Of a stretch of DNA of 64,000 nt, positions 53,201-62,329 are shown piece after piece; position 1 is the first letter of the stretch, and every line of letters begins with the position of its first letter. The stretch covers positions 248,001-312,000 of the forward strand of contig JASGKF010000002.1 of the NCBI GenBank assembly GCA_047600765.1, written 5' to 3'. The notes under the pieces were generated by a model. The model made no database searches. It had not been told where the DNA came from and saw only the letters and a program-made list of their open reading frames with translations. Made by a program: the position numbers and the translations under genes. Source of the DNA: Viridibacterium sp047600765. GTDB lineage: Bacteria > Pseudomonadota > Gammaproteobacteria > Burkholderiales > Rhodocyclaceae.

Positions 53201-54007
53201 GTGACTGCGTCTTGCGTCGTGCAGCGTCTTCCTGTCAGCGTGGTGATTCCCTGCTACCGCTGCGCGGAAACCTTGCCGCGCGCTGTGGCGTCCGTGCTGG
53301 CACAGACGGCACAAGCTGCGGAAATCGTGTTGGTTGATGACGCGAGTGGTGATGACACGCTGGCTTGCATGCAGGCCCTGCAGCAAGCGCATCCGGCAGG
53401 CTTCGTCCGCTTGGTGAGTGCGGTGGGCAACGGCGGGGCTGGCGAGGCCAGGAATCTCGGCTGGGCGGATGCGACGCAGGCGTGGATTGCGTTTCTGGAT
53501 GCCGATGATGTGTGGCATCCCGAGAAGCTGGCGCGTCAGTTCGACTGGTTGCAGGCGCACCCGCAGGTGGTAGCGAGCGTGCATCGCTCAGTGCAGGTGC
53601 AGGAGGTGGCTTTGCCGGCTGTGTTGCCGGCGTGGGAGATCAGTCTGAGTGCGCTGCTGTTTGCCAACATGATTCCGACACGCTCGGTCATGCTGCGGCG
53701 TGATCTCTCGCAGCGCTTCCCGAGGGGGTGGCGCTATGCCGAGGACTACATGCTGTGGCTGGACATTGTGGCTTCGGGGGGGCGGGTCGCGATGCTGGAT
53801 GTGCCGATGGCATTCTCGTTCCGCCCAGAATTCAGCGCAGGCGGCCTGAGTGCTCGCTTGTGGAAGATGGAATCTGGCGAGCTGGCTTGCTACAACAACC
53901 TGCGTCGTCAGGGGCGGATTGGCTGGCCGCTGTGGTGTGCTGCGAGTGCCTGGTCGCTGCTTCGTTACTTCAAGCGTTTGCTGCAGACCTTGCGGGGACG
54001 CGCATGA
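53201..54007 (+). CDS. GT2 family glycosyltransferase
   Basis: A 268-residue GT-A enzyme with VSVVIPCYRCAETLPRA, VLVDDASGDDT and the DxD in FLDADDVWHPEKL. GTG 53201 is the start, with GGAGCAG ten bases upstream. It overlaps the following GT4 gene by four bases (ATGA). Donor is unknown. Confidence 0.9.
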   Translation: MTASCVVQRLPVSVVIPCYRCAETLPRAVASVLAQTAQAAEIVLVDDASGDDTLACMQALQQAHPAGFVRLVSAVGNGGAGEARNLGWADATQAWIAFLDADDVWHPEKLARQFDWLQAHPQVVASVHRSVQVQEVALPAVLPAWEISLSALLFANMIPTRSVMLRRDLSQRFPRGWRYAEDYMLWLDIVASGGRVAMLDVPMAFSFRPEFSAGGLSARLWKMESGELACYNNLRRQGRIGWPLWCAASAWSLLRYFKRLLQTLRGRA

Positions 54008-55152
54008 GCCTGCCACGTATCGCCGTTGTGGTGTCGGCCGAGATCACCTTGAAGGCTTTTCTGCTGGGGCATTTGCGGCGCTGGCAATCGCGCGGCGATC
54101 TGACCGTGTTCGCCAACGGTGCCGCGCCCGATCTGCTGGCGCGCAATGACGTGCGGGCCGAGTTGCGACATGTGGGCATTGAGCGGCCGATTCGTCCCTG
54201 GGCGGATTTGCGGGCGCTCTTTTCGCTGTGGTGGGCATTGCGTCGTGGACGTTTTGACCTGGTGTTTTCGGTGACACCGAAAGCTGGATTGGTGGCCATG
54301 CTGGCGGCCTGGCTGGCGCGCGTTCCTGCGCGCGTACACATATTTACGGGGCAGGTCTGGGCGACCCGCGCCGGCCGCGCGCGCTGGTTATTGAAGCAGC
54401 TGGACAAGCTGATGGCGGCATTGGCGACCCATGTGCTGGTCGATGGCGAGCCGCAGCGCCAGTTCCTGCTGGCGGAGGGAGTGCTGCAGCCGGGGAAGGG
54501 GCGGGTGCTGGCGGACGGCTCCCTGTGTGGGGTCGATCTGCAGCGTTTCGTGCCGGACGCCTCAACGCGCGCTGCTGTGCGCGCCGAGCAGGGAGCGCCG
54601 GACGATGCAACGGTCTTCCTTTATCTCGGGCGACTCAATCGTGACAAAGGGGTGCTCGATCTGGCACAGGCTTTCGCGCAAAGCTGCCGCACGCACCCCG
54701 GTAGCCAGCTATGGGTGGTAGGGCCGGATGAAGCGGGCCTGACGCCGCAGCTGCGCGAGCTTCTGGCGTCCTGTGAGTCGAGGGTGCGCCTGCTGCCTTT
54801 TGCGCCGCAGCCAGAGCGGTTGATGGCGGCGGCAGACGTTTTCGTGTTGCCCAGTTATCGCGAAGGTTTCCCGACCTCGGTACTGGAGGCGGCCGCCTGT
54901 GGATTGCCGACTGTTGCTGCGCGGGTGTACGGTACGCAAGGTGCGTTGGTCGAGGATGAGGGTGGTTTGATGTTCACTGCGGGTGATGTTGCGGAACTCG
55001 AGGACTGCCTGAACCGCTTGGTGGCTGACGCGTCGTTGCGTAGCCGTCTCGGTGTGTCTGCTCGCCAGCGCGCTGCGCAGAGTTATGCCGCGGATCGGGT
55101 ACTCGGTGCTTTCGCCGAGTTCATTGAATCCGCTGCGAGGCGACGAGCATGA
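54004..55152 (+). CDS. GT4 family glycosyltransferase
   Basis: A 382-residue GT-B enzyme with the C-terminal donor-binding blocks FLYLGRLNRDKGVLDLA, VVGPDE and PSYREGFPTSVLEAAACGLPTVA (E-x7-E region). It retains a KPLGI-like N-terminal half. It is part of the O-antigen transferases and overlaps the next gene by four bases. Donor is unknown. Confidence 0.92.
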   Translation: MSLPRIAVVVSAEITLKAFLLGHLRRWQSRGDLTVFANGAAPDLLARNDVRAELRHVGIERPIRPWADLRALFSLWWALRRGRFDLVFSVTPKAGLVAMLAAWLARVPARVHIFTGQVWATRAGRARWLLKQLDKLMAALATHVLVDGEPQRQFLLAEGVLQPGKGRVLADGSLCGVDLQRFVPDASTRAAVRAEQGAPDDATVFLYLGRLNRDKGVLDLAQAFAQSCRTHPGSQLWVVGPDEAGLTPQLRELLASCESRVRLLPFAPQPERLMAAADVFVLPSYREGFPTSVLEAAACGLPTVAARVYGTQGALVEDEGGLMFTAGDVAELEDCLNRLVADASLRSRLGVSARQRAAQSYAADRVLGAFAEFIESAARRRA

Positions 55153-55751
55153 AGCGCTTTCTGGACGTGTCGCTTGCGCTGGCCGTGTTGCTGACGCTAC
55201 TGCCGGTGATGCTGCTGGTCGCGCTTCTGGTGCGTCATTGCCTCGGCACGCCGGTTGTGTTCCGTCAGCAACGCCCTGGCTTGCTTGGCAAGCCGTTCAT
55301 GCTCTGCAAGTTCCGCTCGATGAGCGACGCGCGCGATGCAGATGGTCGCCTGTTGCCGGACGAGGAGCGACTTGGCGCGTTTGGCCGTTTCTTGCGCAAG
55401 AGCAGCCTGGATGAGCTGCCACAGCTGTGGAGTGTGCTCAAGGGGGATATGAGTCTGGTTGGTCCGCGCCCCTTGTTGATGCAATATCTGCCGCGTTATT
55501 CGCCGCGTCAGGCGAAGCGCCACGAGGTGCGGCCGGGTATCACCGGTTGGGCGCAAGTGAACGGGCGCAATGCGTTGAGCTGGGAAGAGAAGTTCGAGCT
55601 GGATGTGTGGTACGTGGAGCACCGTTCGACGTGGCTGGATCTGAAGATTCTCTGGCTGACGGCGCGGCGCGTGCTGGGGGGCTCGGACGTGAGCGCGGCC
55701 GGCCATGTGACCATGCCCGAATTCATGGGCAGCGAGGAGCGACCCGAATGA
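55149..55751 (+). CDS. PglC-like initiating sugar transferase (monotopic phosphoglycosyl transferase)
   Basis: A 200-residue small sugar transferase of the Bac_transf family, with a re-entrant N-terminal helix (LDVSLALAVLLTLLPVMLLVALLV), KFRSMSD, FLRKSSLDELPQLW and GDMSLVGPRPLL. Such enzymes transfer a sugar-phosphate to undecaprenyl phosphate, starting O-unit synthesis. The following acetyltransferase and aminotransferase resemble PglD and PglE, so the sugar may be a 4-amino-4,6-dideoxy derivative such as bacillosamine. It overlaps both neighbours. Confidence 0.92.
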   Translation: MKRFLDVSLALAVLLTLLPVMLLVALLVRHCLGTPVVFRQQRPGLLGKPFMLCKFRSMSDARDADGRLLPDEERLGAFGRFLRKSSLDELPQLWSVLKGDMSLVGPRPLLMQYLPRYSPRQAKRHEVRPGITGWAQVNGRNALSWEEKFELDVWYVEHRSTWLDLKILWLTARRVLGGSDVSAAGHVTMPEFMGSEERPE

Positions 55752-56404
55752 AGGATCTCGTCATTGTCGGCGCTGGCGGGCATGGCCGCGAAGTGTTGCA
55801 GCTTGTGCGTGACATCAACGCGGTGTCACCCCAGTGGAATGTGCTGGGTTTTGTCGATGACGCCTGGACGGCTCCACGCGAACTGGCTGGTGTACCGGTG
55901 CTGGGCAGGCCGGACTGGCTGCGAGGGCGTGATTGTGCTGTGACGGTGGCGATAGGCGCGCCAGCAGTGCGACGCAAGGTGGTGCAGCGGTTGATGGCCG
56001 AGGGAGTGTGCGATTTCGCGACGTTGGTGCATCCTGCTGCGTACGTCGGCGCACGTGTAAAGATCGGTATTGGTAGCGTACTGGCGGTGTCTGCTGTCGT
56101 AACCTGTGATGTGCTCATCGGTGAGCACGTGCTGATCAACACCGCTGCGGTAGCGTCGCATGATTGTCAGCTCGCCGATTGGGTGACCCTGGCGCCGCGT
56201 GCGACCCTGTGCGGAGCTGTGAAGCTGGCAGAAGGTGCCGAGGTGTGTGCGGCGGCCACCGTGTTGCAGGGGCTGGAGGTTGCAGCGTGGGCGCGCGTTG
56301 GCGGCGGTGCTTGCGTTATCGGTCCGGTAGGGGCGAACGAAACTGTTGTAGGCGTGCCGGCCAGTTGTGTGCGGGTGCGCGATACGAATTGGCAGGATGC
56401 ATGA
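55748..56404 (+). CDS. PglD-like sugar O/N-acetyltransferase
   Basis: A 218-residue left-handed beta-helix acyltransferase. The N-terminal VIVGAGGHGREVLQLV is a nucleotide-sugar-binding fold seen in PglD; the hexapeptide repeats run through the C-terminal half (VGARVKIGIGSVLAVSAVV, LINTAAVASHDC). It should acetylate a UDP-4-amino sugar. It overlaps the PglC-like gene by four bases and the aminotransferase by four. Confidence 0.9.
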   Translation: MKDLVIVGAGGHGREVLQLVRDINAVSPQWNVLGFVDDAWTAPRELAGVPVLGRPDWLRGRDCAVTVAIGAPAVRRKVVQRLMAEGVCDFATLVHPAAYVGARVKIGIGSVLAVSAVVTCDVLIGEHVLINTAAVASHDCQLADWVTLAPRATLCGAVKLAEGAEVCAAATVLQGLEVAAWARVGGGACVIGPVGANETVVGVPASCVRVRDTNWQDA

Positions 56405-57579
56405 TGAGCGAATTCCGCACGGCCCCGTGGCCACATTTCGATGCAGAGCAAGTTGACGCGGTAGCGGCCGTGTTGCGCTCTGGTCGGGTGAATTACTGGA
56501 CGGGCGAGGAAGGGCGGCTCTTCGAGCGTGAATACGCAGATTATCTTGGGCGCAAATTCTGCGTGGCTGTGGCCAACGGTACGTTGGCGCTAGAGCTGGC
56601 GCTGGAAGCTTTCGGTGTCGGCGCAGGTGATGAGGTGGTGGTGCCGGCACGTACCTACGTGGCTTCGGCCAGTTGCGCGGTGATGCGCGGGGCTGTGCCG
56701 GTCATCGCCGACGTGGATCGCGATAGCCAGCTGATTACGGCGGAGTCCATTGCAGCGGTGTTGACGCCGCGCACGCGCGCGGTCGTCGTCGTGCACCTGG
56801 CGGGCTGGCCCTGCGAGATGGATGCGATCATGGCACTGGCTGCGGAGCGAAATCTGGTCGTGATCGAGGATTGTGCGCAAGCACATGGTGCGTTTTACAA
56901 AGGGCGCCCAGTGGGCTCTATTGGTCATGCTGGCGCGTTCTCGTTCTGTCAGGACAAGATCATGACTACCGGCGGCGAGGGTGGACTGTTGGCTCTCGAC
57001 GATGAGGTTGCCTGGCGACGCGCCTGGGCTTACAAGGACATTGGGCGTAGCTACGAGGCGGTATTTGAACGTGAGCATGCGCCGGGTTTTCGCTGGTTAA
57101 CGGAGTCCTTTGGAACGAACTGGCGGCTGACCGAAATGCAATCGGCCTTGGGGCGCATCCAGCTGCGGCGTCTGCCGCAATGGCGTGCTCAGCGTGCGGC
57201 CAATGCGGCAGTTCTCATCGAGGAGCTGTCGCAGCTGCCTTTGTTCCGTATCCCACAACCACCTGCGCATTGCCAGCATGCCTGGTACAAGTTCTATCTC
57301 TTCGTCGAAACAAGCCGTCTGGCATCGGAATGGTCGCGCGACCGTCTGATGGCAGCCATTGAAGCCGCCGGAGTGCCGTGTTCAGTGGGGTCCTGTTCTG
57401 AAATCTATCGCGAGAAGGCTTTCATTGATCGCTCATGGGGCCCCACAGGCCCCCTGCCCGAGGCGCGCGAGCTGGGAGAGACCAGCTTGTGCTTGTTACT
57501 GCATCCGACGCTGAATGAGGCCGCAATGCGTGAAATGGCGCGTCGTGTTGTTGAGGTAGCCCGCCAGGGCATGGGGTGA
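56401..57579 (+). CDS. DegT/DnrJ/EryC1 (PglE-like) aminotransferase
   Basis: A 392-residue PLP-dependent sugar aminotransferase. FSFCQDKIMTTGGEGG gives the PLP Lys at K186, and VVIEDCAQAHGAFYKG is the nearby cofactor-binding block. It probably adds the C4 amino group before the PglD-like acetylation. The dehydratase (PglF-like) that would supply the keto sugar is not seen in the window. Start ATG 56401 overlaps the acetyltransferase stop. Confidence 0.92.
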   Translation: MMSEFRTAPWPHFDAEQVDAVAAVLRSGRVNYWTGEEGRLFEREYADYLGRKFCVAVANGTLALELALEAFGVGAGDEVVVPARTYVASASCAVMRGAVPVIADVDRDSQLITAESIAAVLTPRTRAVVVVHLAGWPCEMDAIMALAAERNLVVIEDCAQAHGAFYKGRPVGSIGHAGAFSFCQDKIMTTGGEGGLLALDDEVAWRRAWAYKDIGRSYEAVFEREHAPGFRWLTESFGTNWRLTEMQSALGRIQLRRLPQWRAQRAANAAVLIEELSQLPLFRIPQPPAHCQHAWYKFYLFVETSRLASEWSRDRLMAAIEAAGVPCSVGSCSEIYREKAFIDRSWGPTGPLPEARELGETSLCLLLHPTLNEAAMREMARRVVEVARQGMG

Positions 57580-57635
57580 TCTGAGCGGCAGAATAGGACT
57601 ATCATTCCGCCTGCCTTGATTCCGGTACGCACATC

Positions 57636-58718
57636 TTGAGTTCGACGCTAGTCCTGCTGGCTCTGATGGCTTTTCTTGTCGCGTGGGTAGGCTCTGCCGC
57701 CATGCGGCGCTACGCTTTGTCCCGCGCCTTGCTGGACATTCCCAATGCTCGCAGCTCTCACACCATCCCGACCCCTCGCGGAGGTGGTGTTGCGTTTGTC
57801 ATCAGTTTCATGCTGTCCGCGCTATTTTTGCAGCAGACTGGTTTGATGTCGGCCGGAGTGTGTGTCGTCTACGTGCTGGGTGGTGGTGGCATTGCCTTGC
57901 TGGGCTTTCGTGATGACCGCCGGCCGGTTCGTACCCTGGTCAAGTTGTGTATTCACCTCGTTGTATCAGCGGCCGCAATATGGGGTTTGTGGCATGACCA
58001 CGGCCTCTCTGAAGGTTGGGGCTGGATAGGGAATGCGGGCGCTTTTGCTCTGGGTACGCTGGCGCTTGCCTGGGGCATCAATCTCTACAATTTCATGGAC
58101 GGTATAGATGGGCTTGCCGTGTCTGAAGCAGTCTTCCTGTCCCTTGGTGGGGCCCTGGTGATCATGCTGGGTGGCGGCTCGGCGCAGGAGGCTTTGTTGC
58201 TCGCAGCTGCCTGTATGGGGTTTGGTGTGTTCAACTGGCCGCCAGCCCGGCTGTTCATGGGGGATGCGGGCAGTGGTTTTCTTGGTTTCGTGCTGACAGT
58301 CATCGCCATCGAGTCGATCGGTCGCATGGAAACCAGCATATGGAGCTGGCTGATCCTGGCTGGCGTTTTCATCGTGGATGCGACATTCACCTTGTTGCGA
58401 CGCATGCTGGGTGGGCAGCGGTGGTACGAAGCGCACCGCAGTCACGCTTACCAGAATGCAGCCATGCGTTGGGGTAGTCATCGGCGCGTCACCGTGACCG
58501 TGCTGTGGATCAACTACTTCTGGCTGCTACCTTGGGCATTGGCGTCACATTTCTGGCCTACGATGGCGGGTGTTTTCTGCGCGCTGGCGCTCTTGCCGCT
58601 CGTTGCCATAGCCGTGTTTTTCAAAGCCGGGCAAGCATTGCCGTCCGGCCCCCGTACGGATACTTTGCCCCAGCAATCGACAGAAATGCGGGGTCGTTTG
58701 CTTGGATCAGGGCATTGA
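57636..58718 (+). CDS. WecA/WbpL-type polyprenyl-phosphate sugar-phosphate transferase
   Basis: A 360-residue polytopic PNPT enzyme. Motifs are GFRDDRRPVRT, NFMDGIDGLAVSEA, FMGDAGSGFLG and RSHAYQNA. It should transfer HexNAc-1-P (or related) to undecaprenyl phosphate. With the PglC-like gene this makes two initiating enzymes in one locus. TTG 57636 is the start; no ATG upstream keeps the N-terminal helix. Confidence 0.92.
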   Translation: MSSTLVLLALMAFLVAWVGSAAMRRYALSRALLDIPNARSSHTIPTPRGGGVAFVISFMLSALFLQQTGLMSAGVCVVYVLGGGGIALLGFRDDRRPVRTLVKLCIHLVVSAAAIWGLWHDHGLSEGWGWIGNAGAFALGTLALAWGINLYNFMDGIDGLAVSEAVFLSLGGALVIMLGGGSAQEALLLAAACMGFGVFNWPPARLFMGDAGSGFLGFVLTVIAIESIGRMETSIWSWLILAGVFIVDATFTLLRRMLGGQRWYEAHRSHAYQNAAMRWGSHRRVTVTVLWINYFWLLPWALASHFWPTMAGVFCALALLPLVAIAVFFKAGQALPSGPRTDTLPQQSTEMRGRLLGSGH

Positions 58719-58768
58719 GTCGCCACGGCCGAATGGCTTAACTTCCGATTTTTCTTGCGGATCTTTCG

Positions 58769-59776
58769 ATGAAAATCCTTGTGACCGGCGCGGCCGGATT
58801 CATTGGCATGCATTGCGCAGAGCGCTTGCTGCAACGTGGCGACAGTGTCGTTGGGATAGATAACCTCAACGATTACTACGATCCGCAGCTGAAGAAGGAT
58901 CGCCTGGCGAGATTGGCGGGCGAGCCGGGGTTCCGCTTTGTTGAGCTGGATGTCGCAGACCGCGACGGCATCGAAACCCTGTTCCGGCAGGAAAGGTTTG
59001 ATCGCGTGATCCACCTTGCTGCGCAAGCGGGTGTGCGCTATTCGCTCAAGAATCCGCACGCCTACGCTGACAGCAATCTCATCGGTTTCGTCAATATTCT
59101 GGAAGGGTGCCGGCACAACCAGGTGGGGCATCTTGTCTATGCGTCGAGCTCCAGCGTCTATGGCGGCAATACGAAAATGCCGTTCTCGGAGTCAGACAGC
59201 GTCGATCACCCGGTGAGTCTTTACGCGGCAACCAAGAAGGCGAATGAGCTGATGGCTCATACCTATAGCCATCTGTATGGCTTGCCGACAACCGGGCTGC
59301 GTTTTTTCACCGTGTACGGTCCGTGGGGACGTCCGGACATGGCCCTGTTCCTATTCACCAAGGCCATTCTGGAAGGGCGTGCGATCGACGTGTTCAATCA
59401 CGGCAAGATGCGTCGCGATTTCACTTATGTTGACGACATCGTAGAAGGCGTGATCCGCGTGCTGGATCGTCCAGCCGAGGCCGATCCAGACTTCAATACG
59501 GACGACCCCGATCCGGGGCGTGGTCGTGTTCCGTACCGGGTGTTCAATATCGGCAACAATGATCCCGTCGAGCTGATGACTTTCATTCATGCCATCGAAC
59601 AGGCGATCGGGGTTGAGGCAAAGAAGAACTATCTGCCCATGCAGGACGGGGATGTGCCTGCCACATTTGCCAACACTGATGCGTTAAGTGCCTGGACCGG
59701 ATTTTCGCCAGCGACTCCCGTCAATGAGGGGGTTGCACGTTTTGTTGCCTGGTATCGCAGCTATTACGGCGTCTGA
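58769..59776 (+). CDS. UDP-glucuronate 4-epimerase-like SDR
   Basis: A 335-residue extended SDR. VTGAAGFIGMHCAERLL, NLNDYYDPQLKKDRL, SSSSVYGGNTKMPF, YAATKKANELMAH and RRDFTYVDDIVEGV fit UDP-glucuronate 4-epimerases (CapI/WbnF type), giving UDP-galacturonate. The residue set separates it from GalE only by family resemblance. It stands between the WecA-type and cysC genes. Confidence 0.9.
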   Translation: MKILVTGAAGFIGMHCAERLLQRGDSVVGIDNLNDYYDPQLKKDRLARLAGEPGFRFVELDVADRDGIETLFRQERFDRVIHLAAQAGVRYSLKNPHAYADSNLIGFVNILEGCRHNQVGHLVYASSSSVYGGNTKMPFSESDSVDHPVSLYAATKKANELMAHTYSHLYGLPTTGLRFFTVYGPWGRPDMALFLFTKAILEGRAIDVFNHGKMRRDFTYVDDIVEGVIRVLDRPAEADPDFNTDDPDPGRGRVPYRVFNIGNNDPVELMTFIHAIEQAIGVEAKKNYLPMQDGDVPATFANTDALSAWTGFSPATPVNEGVARFVAWYRSYYGV

Positions 59777-59798
59777 TCACTGACATACGGAAGGGCCC

Positions 59799-60350
59799 AT
59801 GACAAAGAGCGCGCGCAATGGTGCATACACCTTTTGGCTGACGGGATTGTCGGGGGCTGGCAAGTCGACCTTGGCCATCGCGCTGCAAACTGTTTTGCAA
59901 GGGCAGGGGAAGCCCGTGTCAGTGCTGGATGGTGACGTGTTGCGCGGTGGCTTGTGCAGTGACCTTGGTTTCTCGCAGGCAGGCAGATCAGAAAACATTC
60001 GCCGTGTGTCGGAGGTCGCCCGCCTCATCAATGACGCGGGGATTACGGTGGTAGCAGCGCTGATTTCGCCATTCGAGGCTGATCGCGTCCGGGCCCGTGA
60101 ACGGATTGGCGCAAACCGCTTCATCGAGGTGCACGTCTCGACGGATCTGAGTGTTTGTGAGCAGCGCGACGTAAAGGGGCTTTATCGGCGAGCCCGTGCT
60201 GGAGAATTGGCCGACTTCACGGGTGTGTCGTCTCCCTACGAAGCTCCTTTGAAGCCGGATCTGGTGCTCGATCTGGGTCGGCTATCCGTCAATGATGCGG
60301 TTCTTGCCTGTCTGGATAAGGTGCGCGCACCTGCTGGAGATGCTGAATGA
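59799..60350 (+). CDS. cysC: Adenylylsulfate kinase
   Basis: A 183-residue APS kinase that makes PAPS from APS and ATP. The P-loop GLSGAGKST (residues 16-24), DGDVLRGGLCSDLGFSQAGRSENIRRV and LISPFEADRVRARE are typical. It is inside the O-antigen locus without cysDN, so the PAPS may feed a sulfotransferase elsewhere. The rfbB start overlaps its stop by four bases. Confidence 0.94.
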   Translation: MTKSARNGAYTFWLTGLSGAGKSTLAIALQTVLQGQGKPVSVLDGDVLRGGLCSDLGFSQAGRSENIRRVSEVARLINDAGITVVAALISPFEADRVRARERIGANRFIEVHVSTDLSVCEQRDVKGLYRRARAGELADFTGVSSPYEAPLKPDLVLDLGRLSVNDAVLACLDKVRAPAGDAE

Positions 60351-61414
60351 GCATCCTTGTGACCGGTGGGGCTGGGTTCATCGGCGCCAATTTCGTGCTT
60401 GACTGGCTGGACGTGAACGATGAGCCCGTCGTCAATCTGGATGCGCTGACCTACGCTGGAAACCTGTCCAGTCTGGCGGGGTTGAAGGAGGATTCCCGCC
60501 ATGTGTTCGTGCAGGGGGATATCTGCGACAGGCCGTTGGTGGACAGCCTGCTAGCGCAGCACAAGCCCCGCGCCGTACTGCATTTTGCTGCCGAGAGCCA
60601 TGTAGATCGTTCCATTCATGGCCCGGGCGAATTCATGCGTACAAATGTGACGGGGACCTTCACGCTGCTTGAAGCCGCACGAGCCTACTGGAGTGGTCTG
60701 GATGCAGCGGGGCGCGCTGCGTTTCGCTTCCATCATGTGAGCACTGATGAAGTGTATGGCTCCCTGAGTTCGGAGGCCCCACCGTTTGCCGAGACGAATG
60801 CCTACGAACCCAACAGCCCGTATTCGGCGAGCAAGGCGGCCAGTGATCATCTCGTGCGGGCCTGGCATCACACCTACGGGCTGCCCGTAACGACCAGCAA
60901 CTGCTCCAACAACTACGGGCCTTTTCATTTTCCCGAAAAGCTGATTCCGTTGATGATCGTGAATGCGCTGGCCGGCAAACCGCTACCGGTTTACGGTGAC
61001 GGGCAACAGATTCGTGACTGGCTGTACGTCAAGGATCATTGCGCCGCGATCCGAAGCATTCTGCAGTCTGGGCGGCCGGGGGAGGTCTACAACGTGGGCG
61101 GCTGGAACGAAATGGCCAACCTGGACATCGTTCGCACGGTTTGCGCTTTGCTCGACGAGATGCAACCGGATCCGGCCGGTCCTTACGAGCGCCTGATCCG
61201 TTTCGTGACGGATCGCCCTGGACACGATCGGCGCTATGCCATCGATGCCCGCAAGATCGAGCGGGAGCTTGGCTGGAGGCCAGCAGAGACCTTTGCTACG
61301 GGTATCCGCAAGACGGTGCGCTGGTATCTCGACAACCGTGACTGGGTGGCCGACGTGCAGAGCGGCTCTTACCGGGAGTGGCTGGCTCGCAACTACGCGG
61401 ATCGTGGAGCCTGA
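60347..61414 (+). CDS. rfbB: dTDP-glucose 4,6-dehydratase
   Basis: A 355-residue SDR that makes dTDP-4-keto-6-deoxyglucose. VTGGAGFIGANFVLDWL, AESHVDRSI, VSTDEVYGSL and YSASKAASDH are standard RmlB blocks. It begins the rfbBDA run. It overlaps cysC by four bases. Confidence 0.96.
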   Translation: MSILVTGGAGFIGANFVLDWLDVNDEPVVNLDALTYAGNLSSLAGLKEDSRHVFVQGDICDRPLVDSLLAQHKPRAVLHFAAESHVDRSIHGPGEFMRTNVTGTFTLLEAARAYWSGLDAAGRAAFRFHHVSTDEVYGSLSSEAPPFAETNAYEPNSPYSASKAASDHLVRAWHHTYGLPVTTSNCSNNYGPFHFPEKLIPLMIVNALAGKPLPVYGDGQQIRDWLYVKDHCAAIRSILQSGRPGEVYNVGGWNEMANLDIVRTVCALLDEMQPDPAGPYERLIRFVTDRPGHDRRYAIDARKIERELGWRPAETFATGIRKTVRWYLDNRDWVADVQSGSYREWLARNYADRGA

Positions 61415-61417
61415 AAC

Positions 61418-62306
61418 ATGGACATCCTGCTGTTCGGCAAGAGCGGTCAGCTGGGTTGGGAGTTGCATCGTGCGCTTGCTCCGCTGGGAAATGTTGTCGC
61501 GCTGGGCTCGGGCAGCGGACCGTTCAACGGTTGACCTGGCTGACTCCGATGCGCTTTCGCGTTGCGTGCGCGAATTCAGGCCCGCAGTGATCGTCAATGC
61601 TGCGGCCTATACGGCGGTGGACAAGGCCGAGAGTGAGCCGGAACGCGCTCATGCGATCAACGCGGTTGCCCCCGGAATCCTTGCCGAAGAAGCGGCGCGT
61701 ACCGGCGCGTTGCTCGTGCATTACTCCACGGATTACGTTTTTGACGGCTCCGGCGATGCGCCCTGGCAAGAAGACGATGTCACCCATCCGTTGTCGGTGT
61801 ACGGACGGACAAAGCGCGAGGGTGAGTTGCGCGTTGCTGCGACGGGGTGCCATCACCTCATTTTCCGCACCAGCTGGGTGTATGCCACACGCGGTACGAA
61901 TTTCGCCAAGACCATGATGCGTCTGGCGATGGAGCGCGAGAGCCTGAGTGTTGTCGCTGACCAGATCGGCGCACCGACTGGGGCCGATTTTCTGGCAGAC
62001 ATGACCGCGCATGCCTTGCGTGCCGCGCAGAGAGATCGCGACATCAAGGGGATCTTTCACTGTGCGGCGACGGGTGAAACCTCCTGGCATGGCTATGCGG
62101 AATTTGTCTTCGCGCAAATGCGTGCACGCGGCAAGCAACTGCGTATTTCTGACGTCAAGCCGATTACCAGCGCGGACTATCCTGCACCAGCGCGCCGCCC
62201 CCTCAATTCCAGGCTGGACACTCGTCGTTGCGCGGAAACTTTTGATCTGTTCCTGCCTCCGTGGCAAAACGGCGTGCAGAGAATGCTCGATGAACTGCTG
62301 GCATAG
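61418..62306 (+). pseudogene. rfbD: dTDP-4-dehydrorhamnose reductase, frameshifted
   Basis: From ATG 61418 the frame reads MDILLFGKSGQLGWELHRAL, the normal RmlD start, but a stop appears after about 39 codons. A +1 frame continues from about 61518 with DRSTVDLADSDALSR, NAAAYTAVDKAESEPE, STDYVFDG, YGRTKREGE and RRPLNSRLDT, which are standard RmlD. Removing one G of the GG at 61517-61518 gives a 295-residue protein. It may be a genuine mutation or a sequence error. It would make dTDP-L-rhamnose with RfbC. Confidence 0.88.
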
Positions 62307-62329
62307 CAGCAGAGACAGGCTCGAATATC

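Noticed and set aside
61518..62306. RfbD start within the downstream frame as an independent short gene
   Set aside because: The upstream frame supplies the exact missing N-terminus, so one frameshifted gene is simpler.
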